Positions 7,059-16,196 are shown, counted from the stretch's first letter. The stretch: 32,089 nucleotides of DNA from Oscillospiraceae bacterium (GCA_015068865.1 SVJT01000005.1:1-32089); one strand, 5' to 3'. The notes: generated from the letters alone by a model not told the origin. Translations and numbers: made by a program.

Positions 7059-7910
7059 TTATGCAACGGGCTTTGCTATAGCCACAAAATCATCACCAAG
7101 AAATGTTTTCACATCCTGCTCCGAAGGTTCTTTTAAAAAGATACCGAAGCAGGTGGCGCCGGAACCGCTCATCATCACGTGGTCTGCACCGGCTTTTTTC
7201 AATTTTACCAAAAGCTCCGAAATGGCAGGACAGTATGCCGTCGCCACCCTCTCCATCATATTGCTCATATGAAGAAATGCTCTTGGCAGGTCATTTTCTT
7301 TTAGCGCTGCAAGCAATGCATCGCTATCACCGATTTGGGGGTTTGTTTCTCCGTCCAATGCCTTATAAATCATACCCGTGCTGACTTGAACACCGGGATT
7401 TGCCAGCACAATATAGCAATTATTAAGCCCTGTTACCGATGTTAACCGTTCCCCGATACCTTCTGCCAAGGCAGGTTTTCCATATAGACAAAAGGGAACA
7501 TCGGCTCCCAGCTTTACACCTATTACTGCCAGTTCTTCAACTGTTTTCCCAAGATTGCAGGCTTTGTTGATTAAGTGCATCACTGCCGCCGCATTGGTGC
7601 TGCCGCCGGCAAGTCCTGCCGCAATGGGAATACGCTTTTCAATGTGAATGGAAAATCCACAGGAAAGGGCAAAGGTTTCCTGCATCAGTTTTGCCGCACG
7701 CCAGGCAATGTTCCCTTCGTCCACGGGCAAATCTGAAGCATTGGTGGTCAACTGTATCTCATTTGTTTCTAAAACAGAAAGAGTGACTGTATCACCAAAA
7801 TCTACTGTTTGCATCACGCTTTCAATATCATGATAGCCGTCGGGACGCTTGCCCAACACAAATAAGGACAGATTAATTTTGGCGCAAGCCGTCATGCTGA
7901 ATGTTTGCAT
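7059..7910 (-). CDS. ispE: 4-diphosphocytidyl-2-C-methyl-D-erythritol kinase
   Basis: A GHMP-family kinase of the MEP isoprenoid pathway. It phosphorylates CDP-methylerythritol with ATP, feeding undecaprenyl phosphate synthesis. The 283-residue protein begins with CAKINLSLFVLGKRPDGYHDI (family motif AKINL..V..RPDGYH). It has the ATP-binding GHMP motif IPIAAGLAGGSTNAAA at ~94-109, with Ala and Thr-Asn where GGGSSDAA is commoner. The third motif MMSGSGATCFG is at ~245-255. The gene is last in the long minus-strand series, 15 bases after obgE, and ends at a strong terminator. Confidence 0.96.
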   Translation of the reverse strand: MQTFSMTACAKINLSLFVLGKRPDGYHDIESVMQTVDFGDTVTLSVLETNEIQLTTNASDLPVDEGNIAWRAAKLMQETFALSCGFSIHIEKRIPIAAGLAGGSTNAAAVMHLINKACNLGKTVEELAVIGVKLGADVPFCLYGKPALAEGIGERLTSVTGLNNCYIVLANPGVQVSTGMIYKALDGETNPQIGDSDALLAALKENDLPRAFLHMSNMMERVATAYCPAISELLVKLKKAGADHVMMSGSGATCFGIFLKEPSEQDVKTFLGDDFVAIAKPVA

Positions 7911-7925
7911 AATATGCCTCTTTTC

Positions 7926-9191
7926 TTAGTTTACAAACTCAAATTCCAGATCGCAGATACGAACCGGATCCCCTTCATTGATGCCGGCCTCCTCTAAGGC
8001 TGCAATAATGCCGGACTCACGCAAAGAACGCTGGAAGAATTGCAGTGATTCATAATCAGAGAAGTTGGTACTGCCCACAATCCGTTCTGCACGGCCACCT
8101 TCCACGCGGTAGGCTTCGCCTTCACGAACAATGGTAAAGGTATCTGCTTCTTCCTCCTGAGGAATATCTTCATAAACCTCCTGTTCCGGAATGGGCAATT
8201 CTTTTAAGCAACCAAAGGCAAAGGCCATCAGCTCGCGAGTGCCCTGACCAGTCGCCGCCGAGATTTCAAACAATAACAAATCTCTTTCTTCCATTTCTTT
8301 TTTGAAGGCTTCGTACATATCAGGATCTGTTAAAATATCGGTTTTATTAGCAACGACTATCTGTGGTTTTTCAGCCAGTTTCGGATTGTATAATTTCATT
8401 TCTTCGCAAATGGTATCAAAGTCTTCAATGGGATTTCTGCCTTCAATACCGGATACATCAACAAGGTGCAAAAGCAGTCTTGTGCGCTCAACGTGGCGGA
8501 GAAATTCATGACCTAAACCGGCACCCTCACTGGCGCCTTCTATAATACCGGGAATATCGGCCATCACAAAGCTTTCACTTTCACCAACCGAAATAACACC
8601 TAAGTTTGGCTCTAATGTGGTAAAATGATAATTCGCTATTTTGGGACGGGCACTGCTGACAACTGACAAAAGAGTGGATTTGCCCACATTTGGAAAACCA
8701 ACCAAGCCTACATCAGCCAGCAGCTTCAGCTCCAGTTTGATTTTGCGTGAAACGCCGCGCTGACCGGGTTTTGCAAACTTAGGAACCTGACGGGTAGGTG
8801 TGGCAAAATGGGTATTCCCCCAGCCACCGTTTCCACCCTTTGCCGCCACAAAACGGTCCCCGTGATGGTTTAAATCCGCTATTGTTCTGTCTGTTTCTGC
8901 ATCTTTAATCAAAGTACCAATCGGCACACGGATAATCATATCTTCACCGCTGCTGCCGGTACATTTGGCACCGCGACCATCACCGCCGTTTTGTGCCTTA
9001 TATTCTCTTTTATAGCGAAAGTCCATCAGAGTGAGCAAACGTCCGTCGGCAACAAACACAACATCACCGCCTCGTCCGCCATCGCCGCCATCCGGACCGC
9101 CTGCCGCCACATACTTTTCGCGTCTGAAGGATACAAGACCGTTCCCTCCGTTTCCGGAACGAATTTCTATTTCTGCAACATCTACTAACAT
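7926..9191 (-). CDS. obgE: GTPase ObgE/CgtA
   Basis: An essential GTPase linked to late 50S ribosome assembly and stress signalling. The 421-residue protein has three parts. The glycine-rich Obg fold (1-158) has IEIRSGNGGNGLVSFRREKY and GGPDGGDGGRGGDVVF. The G domain (~159-335) has G1 GFPNVGKSTLL, G3 DIPGIIEGASEGAGLG and G4 NKTD. The C-terminal OCT domain (~345-421) is seen in many Gram-positive Obg proteins. It starts 21 bases after yycI. Obg is often next to rpl21/rpmA; here it follows the WalRK operon instead, which is an unusual neighbourhood. Confidence 0.98.
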   Translation of the reverse strand: MLVDVAEIEIRSGNGGNGLVSFRREKYVAAGGPDGGDGGRGGDVVFVADGRLLTLMDFRYKREYKAQNGGDGRGAKCTGSSGEDMIIRVPIGTLIKDAETDRTIADLNHHGDRFVAAKGGNGGWGNTHFATPTRQVPKFAKPGQRGVSRKIKLELKLLADVGLVGFPNVGKSTLLSVVSSARPKIANYHFTTLEPNLGVISVGESESFVMADIPGIIEGASEGAGLGHEFLRHVERTRLLLHLVDVSGIEGRNPIEDFDTICEEMKLYNPKLAEKPQIVVANKTDILTDPDMYEAFKKEMEERDLLLFEISAATGQGTRELMAFAFGCLKELPIPEQEVYEDIPQEEEADTFTIVREGEAYRVEGGRAERIVGSTNFSDYESLQFFQRSLRESGIIAALEEAGINEGDPVRICDLEFEFVN

Positions 9192-9212
9192 ATTGTAAAT
9201 ACCTTTCCTTTC

Positions 9213-10055
9213 TCAGTTAATCTCATGACCGATACGCGCATCAAAAAACTTTTGATTTCCTCTTTCATCCGTAATCACATATATCGGTAATGCTACAAAC
9301 TCACGGCTATCTAAATAATCGCCTGCCATATAAAATCCATTTTCAATGCTTACAACGGTTTTCGGCCATCGGTCTTCCCTGTGTATTAATCCTGCCAAAA
9401 CAGCCGTTACATCCAGAAGTTGTTCATCTTCATAAACTTCTGCCTCCTGAGGGGAAAACCAATGTCCCTCCATCGTTACGATTGCCTCTTTATCCGTTTT
9501 AATACTCATGGAAATGCCATACATTTTTATATCCTTATATACAGGCACAACCTGACCGCAGAACAATCCATCTCGCTGTTTTCCTTTAACAATGGCAAAC
9601 TCTTTCGTTTTAAAACCCAACTCCGTTAGCCATTTTTTAATATTCTTCTCATCCGCCTTCTCATTCTGTTCATACCGCACATAATTCTTTTTGTTTTGAT
9701 AGGTAACATACGTTTCTTTAATCCGAAGAGTTGCTCTTTCGTTTTCAAACAAATATTCATGTTTTTCATCATCAGACAATTTAACTTCATAGGTACCCAA
9801 AAAAACCTCTGCCGCCTGTATTGGATTGCCAAAACTGTTTTTCATATTAATATTCTGATTTTTTGCACGTTTTAGCGGCACCGTTTCTTCACGGATATCA
9901 ATCCCTTTGTCACGCAAAACTTGTACCGTTTTCTGTACTGTTTCCTTCGGTAGCCGTTCATAATTTAAACGGGTTTGCAACAGAACAAACAGCAAAAAAG
10001 CATCTACCGTTAAAAACATAATAATTAAAATGGTTTTGGCTCGTCCCCAGTTCAT
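9213..10055 (-). CDS. yycI: YycI-like regulatory membrane protein
   Basis: A 280-residue, single-span membrane protein. The N-terminus MNWGRAKTILIIMFLTVDAFLLFVL is typical of YycI: a short cytoplasmic WxxAKTILI start, then a membrane helix. The rest is extracytoplasmic. In Bacillus, YycI and YycH form a complex with the sensor WalK and restrain or adjust it. It lies 11 bases after yycH, so the pair is translated together. It is followed directly by obgE. Confidence 0.85.
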   Translation of the reverse strand: MNWGRAKTILIIMFLTVDAFLLFVLLQTRLNYERLPKETVQKTVQVLRDKGIDIREETVPLKRAKNQNINMKNSFGNPIQAAEVFLGTYEVKLSDDEKHEYLFENERATLRIKETYVTYQNKKNYVRYEQNEKADEKNIKKWLTELGFKTKEFAIVKGKQRDGLFCGQVVPVYKDIKMYGISMSIKTDKEAIVTMEGHWFSPQEAEVYEDEQLLDVTAVLAGLIHREDRWPKTVVSIENGFYMAGDYLDSREFVALPIYVITDERGNQKFFDARIGHEIN

Positions 10056-10066
10056 GGCTCACCTTC

Positions 10067-11557
10067 TCACTCAAACAATCTTTCTTTCCCGTCAACAATA
10101 CCGTTCCAGGTAGGTGCGATGTTTCCTTCTTTATCGACTGTATAGCACACGGCAACCTTTTCAATGCGTAACGCATTTGTTCCGTCATACAAAGCATTTA
10201 CCAACTTATCTGCCGCCGAAATCACCGGTGGTAATTGCCATATCTCATTTTCTCTTTTTTCGTAAACCTTTAAATTATGACGGTAGGAAGTTAGGTATCC
10301 TTCTCTTACTTCCATTTCTATAACCGGACAATAACCGTTTTCTGTTTGTTGACGAACCGGAATCCCGTCAATACAATAATCAAAGGACAGTTTAAACGAA
10401 TTATGTTTATCTGTGTGATTCACAAGGCTTGTACTGATTTGTAAATGTTTAAAATATGAATTGGGCATATGATTACACAATTCCGTAACAAAATCAACCG
10501 CATCCGCCGTCGCTTTGTGCACATCATAGTTGGTTCTGTCTGTACTGTTTGAAATATCTAACCCATGGCTTCCCTGTACCGCCTGATACTCTAAAATACC
10601 GTTTGGATACAGCGTTAAAGTGGCATTATTCTCTACAAATACGCGTGCATTCTCTAAGTCTGTATAACGCCGCATAGTCCGTGAATTAACTGAAAAAACT
10701 TCCAAAACCGCATCCGTTAATTCATCAAACTTTTCACGATTTTCTTCTTCTGTGCCCGCAAGCTGTATGGTTGGGACCTCTACTGTTGTTAAATCCAGCA
10801 AAACTAACGGCTCAAACAATACTTTGGAAGCAGAATTTTCCTGCTCTTTATGGAAATTCAATTCAAAAGAATAAGAAGGAATACTGCCACCGGCACTTTC
10901 CTCTAAAAATTCTTTTAACTGTTCATCCAGTGTGCTTTTCTCGGTTTCAATTACATAGCGGTAAATGTTGTTGCTTTTTTTGTCTGTAATATAAAGAGAA
11001 ACGTCATTCATAACGCTGTCGTGTAAGCCAATAATGTAACCATTAATAACGCTTAAATCCTCCGTTAAAACAGAGCTGCTTTGATCACACACCGCCAAGG
11101 AAAACAAACGGAAATCACATTCCTTACCGTAATCAACATAAATTGTTTTTCCCTTTAAAAGAGAATGATATGTTTCTACACTGATAGATACTTTTGATTT
11201 AATTGTATATTTTTCTAACAGGACATTACTGATAAACTCATTAGAAAGGCTTCTCATTTCCTCATAATCTTTATGACCGCTTTGAAATACCACACGTTGT
11301 CCTGAATGGTTCAAAATAATTTTTTCAGGTTTAAACAACACCTTCATGTTTTGGGAAAAACCCTCTTTAGACTCTTTTGTAAACCACTGTTGAATCGGAT
11401 TCATAATGTGAGTGCGAAAAGATGTTGTTATGTAATCGTAACCGCCGGGCAGAAAATAGCTGCCAAACCAAATTTGCCAAACCAGAAAAAACATAAGACC
11501 AATTGAAAAAAACAACATTACATTTTTCAAGTGTTTCTTGACTATTGATTTTTTAAA
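10067..11557 (-). CDS. yycH: YycH-like regulatory membrane protein
   Basis: A 496-residue protein with a short basic N-terminus, one membrane helix (~residues 15-32, LFFSIGLMFFLVWQIWFG) and a large extracytoplasmic part, as in YycH proteins that regulate WalK. Sequence conservation in this family is low, so the assignment rests on topology, size and position between walK and yycI. The start at 11557 has AAGGAGG followed by CGGAAA before the ATG; the longer frame to 11599 lacks this. A possible weak terminator hairpin (11587-11610) precedes the gene, so part of its expression may be separate from walK. Confidence 0.8.
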   Translation of the reverse strand, partial: FKKSIVKKHLKNVMLFFSIGLMFFLVWQIWFGSYFLPGGYDYITTSFRTHIMNPIQQWFTKESKEGFSQNMKVLFKPEKIILNHSGQRVVFQSGHKDYEEMRSLSNEFISNVLLEKYTIKSKVSISVETYHSLLKGKTIYVDYGKECDFRLFSLAVCDQSSSVLTEDLSVINGYIIGLHDSVMNDVSLYITDKKSNNIYRYVIETEKSTLDEQLKEFLEESAGGSIPSYSFELNFHKEQENSASKVLFEPLVLLDLTTVEVPTIQLAGTEEENREKFDELTDAVLEVFSVNSRTMRRYTDLENARVFVENNATLTLYPNGILEYQAVQGSHGLDISNSTDRTNYDVHKATADAVDFVTELCNHMPNSYFKHLQISTSLVNHTDKHNSFKLSFDYCIDGIPVRQQTENGYCPVIEMEVREGYLTSYRHNLKVYEKRENEIWQLPPVISAADKLVNALYDGTNALRIEKVAVCYTVDKEGNIAPTWNGIVDGKERLFE

Positions 11558-11586
11558 CATTTTCCGCCTCCTTTCCGATACGAAAC

Positions 11587-11610
11587 AAAAACGAGGCATC
11601 CGCCGTTTTT
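11587..11610 (-). terminator. Weak hairpin before yycH, possible attenuator
   Basis: AAAAACG (11587-11593) and CGTTTTT (11604-11610) face each other around a short GC-rich loop. On the minus strand it ends in T5. It could partly terminate transcription between the small secreted protein gene and yycH. Confidence 0.4.
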
Positions 11611-11658
11611 AATCCACCGGATCAAAACTACTGACACCCCGTTACCATACTCCAGTAT

Positions 11659-12135
11659 TTAATTGAAGATTGCGCTGATAACACCTTTAATTCTGTCCAT
11701 AAAACTGATGTTCAAAAGATTAACTTCAAATTTTACAACAGTATAAACAGAATCGTCCCATCCGCCACGAATTAAAAACTTATTATTACCTTCATTTAAG
11801 TCCACCTGACCGGCATATAACATTGTGGCACCAACTGTGGTTTCCATCGGCACATCATCAACCACAATTTTGTGGTAGTTCCCGGTCGTTGGGTCAAACC
11901 GATATACCGTTACCTGAGCACCTTCAGGCACAGTAGCCGAAATAGGCAATTTTTTATTATTCGTTGACGTAATCAGCTGTTCGGGAGCTTTCAGCGTAAG
12001 CAAACCTTCTTCTGTGGATTCAATATCTGCAGGTAATACATCAGGCGCTGCATAAACACTTGTTGCCAAACCCACAGTCATAACAAGAAGCAGCAAAACC
12101 ACACAGATTTTTGTTATGTATTTTTTAAGAACCAA
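11659..12135 (-). CDS. Small secreted protein of unknown function in the WalRK operon
   Basis: A 158-residue exported protein. After a basic start (VLKKYITK) comes a signal peptide core CVVLLLLVMTVGLATSVYA with a likely cleavage after AxA (~residue 30). The mature part is about 128 residues with beta-type patterns (LLTLKAPEQLIT, ATVPEGAQVTVYRFD, NKFLIRGGWDD) and ends in a hydrophobic IKGVISAIFN. It resembles a single Ig-like or Big-type beta sandwich, but I do not recognise a family. The TTG at 12135 is chosen because GAGG sits eight bases upstream; a TTG at 12141 is an alternative. Its position between walK and yycH suggests a cell-envelope role. Confidence 0.75.
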   Translation of the reverse strand: MVLKKYITKICVVLLLLVMTVGLATSVYAAPDVLPADIESTEEGLLTLKAPEQLITSTNNKKLPISATVPEGAQVTVYRFDPTTGNYHKIVVDDVPMETTVGATMLYAGQVDLNEGNNKFLIRGGWDDSVYTVVKFEVNLLNISFMDRIKGVISAIFN

Positions 12136-12207
12136 CTGCAACACCTCCTGATACAGTTTCAGACAGGCAAAATGCCTTGTTAATAAGCCTCTTTTCCTTA
12201 TCAGTTC

Positions 12208-12240
12208 ATACAATGACACTTCTAAGTGTACTTATTGTAT
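12208..12240. promoter_or_regulatory. Dyad between walK and the small secreted protein gene
   Basis: On the plus strand ATACAAT at 12208-12214 pairs with ATTGTAT at 12234-12240, and ACACTT at 12216-12221 pairs with AAGTGT at 12224-12229. On the minus strand the outer arm reads TACAAT, a -10-like box with only a weak -35. It may be a separate start site or a processing hairpin. Confidence 0.35.
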
Positions 12241-12301
12241 CATATGTTCTTTACAAATGTGTTACGGCAATATTATGTTCCATTTACATTTTAAGGACGA
12301 A

Positions 12302-14065
12302 TTATGTTGACTCCGGTTTCATCATCGGCAACGTGATGATGACTTCTGTACCCTCATTCACCTTACTGTTAATGGAAATTGTTCCTTCGTGAGCATCAAC
12401 AATGCTTTTGGAAATGGCCAGTCCCAGACCGGTTCCGCCTTTTTCTCTGCTTCTGGCTTTATCCACTCGGTAGAAACGTTCAAATATACGTTTTAAATCT
12501 TTCTCCGGAATGCCCATGCCATTATCTTTTACCTTAATGGTCACTTTTCCGAAAACCTGGCTGGCCGACACTTCAATACGACCGCCATTGGGCGTATATT
12601 TAATTGAATTGGATATAATATTATACAATAATTGCTCCAACCGGTCCCTATCACCATAGAAGGTTTCAAAGGATTGTTTCGCATTCAGCGATAATCTGTG
12701 TCCCTGGTCCTTTGCCACCAGCTTCATCGTATCCACAACATCGGTAACCAGCACTTTAATATCAAATTCCGTCTTCTTCAGCTGATCCGCCTGTTCCAGA
12801 CTGGATAAAACCAAAAGGTCTTTTACCAACCGAGTCATACGGTCTGTTTCATTTAAAATAATGTTGATAAACGTCACAGGCACGTCGGTACCGTCTACCA
12901 TATCAAGCAAGGTTTCCGCATAGGATTTTACTGTTGTCAGCGGTGTCCGCAATTCATGAGAGACGTTGGCAACAAATTCACGACGGGAATTTTCCAGTTT
13001 TTGTTGTCTGGTTACATCATTGAGCACAACCAAAACCCCACCGGTGTTTTCCTGTTCACCTTCAAACACAGCAAAGCTGGCTTTTAGCGTTATGTGTTCT
13101 AATTCAATTTCACGTTCTACGTAACGATAATCCTCCAGATATAACATATCGCCCAAATGAACATCCACATTATGCCCAAGGAAAAACGCATCAAATTCAA
13201 TTTTTTCCTCGTCGGATAAAGCAAACATTTTTCTGGCAGTGGGATTAATATGGATTAAACTGCCATCTGTAGAAAACGCCATTACGCCATCGGTCATGTT
13301 TTGCAGAATGGTTTCACTTTTATTCTTTTCTGTAGACATTTCCAACATTGTTTCCTGCAATTTTGATGACATATCGTTAAAGGTTTCTGTCAATGTACCG
13401 ATTTCGTCATTGGATTTAACTTCCATTTTCGACTCAAACTCACCCTCTGCCAAACCTTTGGCTTTTTGGGTGAGGTTTGCAATGGGCGTAGTGATGGTAC
13501 GGGATAAAACATATCCCAATAACAACGAAACAACAATGCCCAATAAAATAGCCTGTAGAATAATATTAAAAATATGCTGAACGGTTGTGTTCAGTTCTTC
13601 CTTTGTATCCTGTACATAAATAATGTAAAAGCCCTGTCCCTTCACCGGCACAGCGTAATCCATCACCTCTGCCTGAGGATTTATGTTTCTTCCAACCTCT
13701 CCGGAAAGGGCAGTAATCAGATTCTGAGACTGCATGGGAAACTTGCCCTCATAGGGTATTGAGCTGTCAATAACTGTAGCCGTATTTGCTGAAATTACAT
13801 AGTAGTTACGGTAGGAATCTATTCCCAGCCGTGCCGTATGAGCTTTCAACAGTTCCTGAATGTATTCTTCTCCCTGTTCCTGTACAGTCCCGGCTTCCAT
13901 TTGCCCAATAAATGACTCTGTGAAAATAGAATCCATTTCATCAGCAAACAAACTGTAATATGTATTGGTAACGGAAAGGACTAAAAAGGTTCCGGCTACA
14001 GACATAATTGCCAGAACCAAAAGAACAAAAATGGTTACAATTTTCCACTGAAGGCTTTTAAACAT
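12302..14065 (-). CDS. walK: Cell-wall sensor histidine kinase WalK
   Basis: Membrane sensor of the WalRK (YycFG/VicRK) system that controls peptidoglycan hydrolases and wall turnover. The 587-residue protein has TM1 (~7-31), an extracytoplasmic sensor (~32-163), TM2 (~165-188), HAMP (~188-240) and a PAS domain (~250-355). The HisKA domain has His370 in ANVSHELRTPLTTV, and the HATPase domain has N-box NIISNSIKYTPNGG, DNGMGIP and GGTGLGLAIS. This is the standard WalK layout. The second ATG (14065) is nine bases after AAAGG; the ATG at 14071 would be only three bases away. It lies downstream of walR with a hairpin between them. Confidence 0.96.
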   Translation of the reverse strand: MFKSLQWKIVTIFVLLVLAIMSVAGTFLVLSVTNTYYSLFADEMDSIFTESFIGQMEAGTVQEQGEEYIQELLKAHTARLGIDSYRNYYVISANTATVIDSSIPYEGKFPMQSQNLITALSGEVGRNINPQAEVMDYAVPVKGQGFYIIYVQDTKEELNTTVQHIFNIILQAILLGIVVSLLLGYVLSRTITTPIANLTQKAKGLAEGEFESKMEVKSNDEIGTLTETFNDMSSKLQETMLEMSTEKNKSETILQNMTDGVMAFSTDGSLIHINPTARKMFALSDEEKIEFDAFFLGHNVDVHLGDMLYLEDYRYVEREIELEHITLKASFAVFEGEQENTGGVLVVLNDVTRQQKLENSRREFVANVSHELRTPLTTVKSYAETLLDMVDGTDVPVTFINIILNETDRMTRLVKDLLVLSSLEQADQLKKTEFDIKVLVTDVVDTMKLVAKDQGHRLSLNAKQSFETFYGDRDRLEQLLYNIISNSIKYTPNGGRIEVSASQVFGKVTIKVKDNGMGIPEKDLKRIFERFYRVDKARSREKGGTGLGLAISKSIVDAHEGTISINSKVNEGTEVIITLPMMKPEST

Positions 14066-14098
14066 AGTCATGAGCCTTTCTGCCCGGGAGAATATGAT

Positions 14099-14137
14099 AA
14101 TACACCCTCTTACCCCGGGCGGATAAGAGGGTTTATG
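14099..14137 (-). promoter_or_regulatory. Intercistronic hairpin between walR and walK
   Basis: ACCCTCTTA (14104-14112) pairs perfectly with TAAGAGGGT (14124-14132) around a GC-rich loop, and the flanks can pair further. It follows the walR stop at once and has no T-run, so it looks like an mRNA-stability or partial-attenuation hairpin that could set different WalR and WalK levels. Confidence 0.5.
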
Positions 14138-14139
14138 TA

Positions 14140-14838
14140 TTATTCTGCTGATTTACTGAAATAATAACCAACGCCGCGCTTGGTTAAAATATACTTGGGA
14201 TTGCTGGAATCATCTTCCACTTTTTCACGCAAACGACGAACCGTTACATCCACCGTACGCACATCACCGTAAAACTCATAACCCCATACACTGGAAAGTA
14301 ATGCTTCACGGGAAAAAATACGGTTAGGCTGCACCACCAGGAACTTTAAAAGCTCATATTCACGCAGAGTTAAATCCAGAGTAACCCCATTTTTAATGGC
14401 TTCATATTTTGTGGTGTTAATAATAAAATCAGGAGCGGCCACAATAATATCTTGCGCTTCCTCTTTGGTGTCGCCGGCAAAACGACGCATATTCGCTTTT
14501 ACACGAGCCAATACTTCGCGAACGCTGAAAGGCTTTGTAATATAGTCATCCGCACCAAGCTCAAGACCTAAAACCTTATCAACTTCTTCTTCTCGCGCCG
14601 TAATCATAATAATGGGCACGTTAGACTTTTCTCGGATGCGCTTACACACATCAAAGCCATCCATCTTCGGTAACATAATATCAAGCAAAATCAAATCAGG
14701 GTTCTTTGTCAAAGCCAGCACTAAGCCTTCTTCGCCGTCACTGGCGCCCAGAACCTTGAACCCTTCTTTTTCCAAATTAAATTTTAAAATCTCCAGAATT
14801 GGCTTTTCATCATCTACAACCAGGATTGTACGTTCCAC
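14140..14838 (-). CDS. walR: Response regulator WalR
   Basis: An OmpR/PhoB-type response regulator, partner of WalK. In its 232 residues the receiver domain (1-~120) has the acidic pair Asp9-Asp10, the phospho-acceptor Asp53 in LLDIMLPKMDG and Lys102 in ITKPF. The winged-HTH DNA-binding domain (~130-232) has LTLREYELLKFLV, DVTVRRLREKVE and TKRGVGYYF. It follows pgeF by 19 bases and precedes walK. WalR binds direct TGTNAH-type repeats in Bacillus; no such target was sought in this window. Confidence 0.97.
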   Translation of the reverse strand: MERTILVVDDEKPILEILKFNLEKEGFKVLGASDGEEGLVLALTKNPDLILLDIMLPKMDGFDVCKRIREKSNVPIIMITAREEEVDKVLGLELGADDYITKPFSVREVLARVKANMRRFAGDTKEEAQDIIVAAPDFIINTTKYEAIKNGVTLDLTLREYELLKFLVVQPNRIFSREALLSSVWGYEFYGDVRTVDVTVRRLREKVEDDSSNPKYILTKRGVGYYFSKSAE

Positions 14839-14857
14839 CTAGCCACCCCGTTTCTCT

Positions 14858-15667
14858 TTATTGTAATTCAATCACTGCACACATCCGGCCGGTTTCCCCG
14901 TCCCGTCTGTGCGAAAAGAATAATTCCTCATTGCAATATGTGCAACTTTTACTGGTGTAAATATGCTCCTGCAGAATTCCCATCTGCAAAAGAGAATACA
15001 CATTCAATGTATCTGTATCAATATAGTATTTATTGTTCTTTTTAATCGTGCACTTTTCTGCCATGCCACGAAAATGAAGCAAAAATTCAAGATAAACGTC
15101 TTCATCCACTTCAAAATGACATTGTTTAATGGAAGGACCCATAGCCACCAGGATATCTTCGCTGTTACATCCATACGCTCTCATCATGGTCATTGCGGCA
15201 CGCTGAGCGATTTTCTGCACCGTACCCCGCCATCCGGAATGAACGGATGCAATCACTTTTTGTTTAGGATCCAAAAACAGAATAGGTGTGCAGTCAGCAT
15301 AAAAGGTTGCCAAAGCAACACCCGGCTCATTGGTTACCAAGCCATCAATCTCTTTTAAATTGCTTTCCCGGTACAAACCCTTGCCGCAATCTTCTTTTCC
15401 GGCGCGATGAATTACTGTTCCGTGAACCTGCTGAGATAATACCAGATGTTCAGGGTCTATGGAAACATCACCGCAAAACAGCGAAAAATTCTGTTCCACG
15501 TTATCCGGTTGATCCTGCGTGTGTACCCCTAAGTTTAAAGACGAAAAGATGCCTGTGCTGCTTCCTCTTTTTTTCGTTGAAAAACCGTGTTTCACCAAAC
15601 CGGTAGCAGAAAAAGCATCGCAACACAATACGCGACCACCTTCATAGGTGAATCCGTCTTTACGCAT
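14858..15667 (-). CDS. pgeF: Purine nucleoside phosphorylase / polyphenol oxidase-like YfiH (PgeF)
   Basis: A member of the YfiH/PgeF (DUF152, 'laccase-domain') family. Studied members act on purine nucleosides, and the E. coli protein has been linked to peptidoglycan editing. The 269-residue protein has the zinc-ligand motifs QQVHG (~80-84), YADCTP (~122-127), SVHSGWRG (~140-147) and GPSIKQCHFEV (~180-190). The position between a murA-containing segment and walR fits a wall link. It overlaps the upstream oxidoreductase gene by 8 bases, so the two are translationally coupled. Confidence 0.92.
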   Translation of the reverse strand: MRKDGFTYEGGRVLCCDAFSATGLVKHGFSTKKRGSSTGIFSSLNLGVHTQDQPDNVEQNFSLFCGDVSIDPEHLVLSQQVHGTVIHRAGKEDCGKGLYRESNLKEIDGLVTNEPGVALATFYADCTPILFLDPKQKVIASVHSGWRGTVQKIAQRAAMTMMRAYGCNSEDILVAMGPSIKQCHFEVDEDVYLEFLLHFRGMAEKCTIKKNNKYYIDTDTLNVYSLLQMGILQEHIYTSKSCTYCNEELFFSHRRDGETGRMCAVIELQ

Positions 15668-16196
15668 ACTGAAGACCTAATTCAATGGCTTTGATATTCT
15701 TTTCTAAAAGTGCTGCCTTTGAAGGTGGAATGCTCTTTTCCAAGCCGGCTTTTACCTCATCAAAAGTGTAAAGACCGGTCTCCTTAACCAGACAACCGAC
15801 AATAACCATATTAGCCAGATTGCCCAAATCGTTTTCCAATGCCATTTCACGGGCAGGAATTTTAATCACTTTTACATCTGTCCGTTCAACTTCGCGGTCA
15901 ACCAAAGAGCTGTCCACAATAATCAAACCGCCTGCCGGCAATGCTGCTTCAAATTTATCCAAGGAAGGACGGTTCATAGCAATGAGCACATCGGGATGCG
16001 GAATAATCGGCGAGCCAACCGGCTTATCAGAAATAACCACGCTGCAGTTTGCCGTACCGCCACGCATTTCCGGACCGTAAGACGGAAGCCAGGAAACTTC
16101 ACGTCCTGCCTTAAGTCCTGCATACGCTAAAACCTTACCGGCAAACAGGATACCCTGACCGCCGAAACCTGCCAACATAATTTTGCAATTTTTCAT
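15660..16196 (-). CDS. 2-oxoacid:ferredoxin oxidoreductase gamma subunit (KorC/VorC-like), orphan
   Basis: The gamma subunit of a thiamine-dependent 2-oxoacid:acceptor oxidoreductase (2-oxoglutarate or branched-chain 2-oxoacid type). The 178-residue protein begins with the family signature KIMLAGFGGQGILFAGKVLA and continues with SWLPSYGPEMRGGTANCSVV and a C-terminal PPSKAALLEKNIKAIELG. The alpha, beta and ferredoxin subunits that normally accompany it are not adjacent or anywhere in the window. The start at 16196 begins the family N-terminus, with AAAGG 11 bases upstream; the frame stays open to 16265. It lies 93 bases after murA and overlaps pgeF. Which oxoacid it serves cannot be told. Confidence 0.9.
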   Translation of the reverse strand: MKNCKIMLAGFGGQGILFAGKVLAYAGLKAGREVSWLPSYGPEMRGGTANCSVVISDKPVGSPIIPHPDVLIAMNRPSLDKFEAALPAGGLIIVDSSLVDREVERTDVKVIKIPAREMALENDLGNLANMVIVGCLVKETGLYTFDEVKAGLEKSIPPSKAALLEKNIKAIELGLQYA

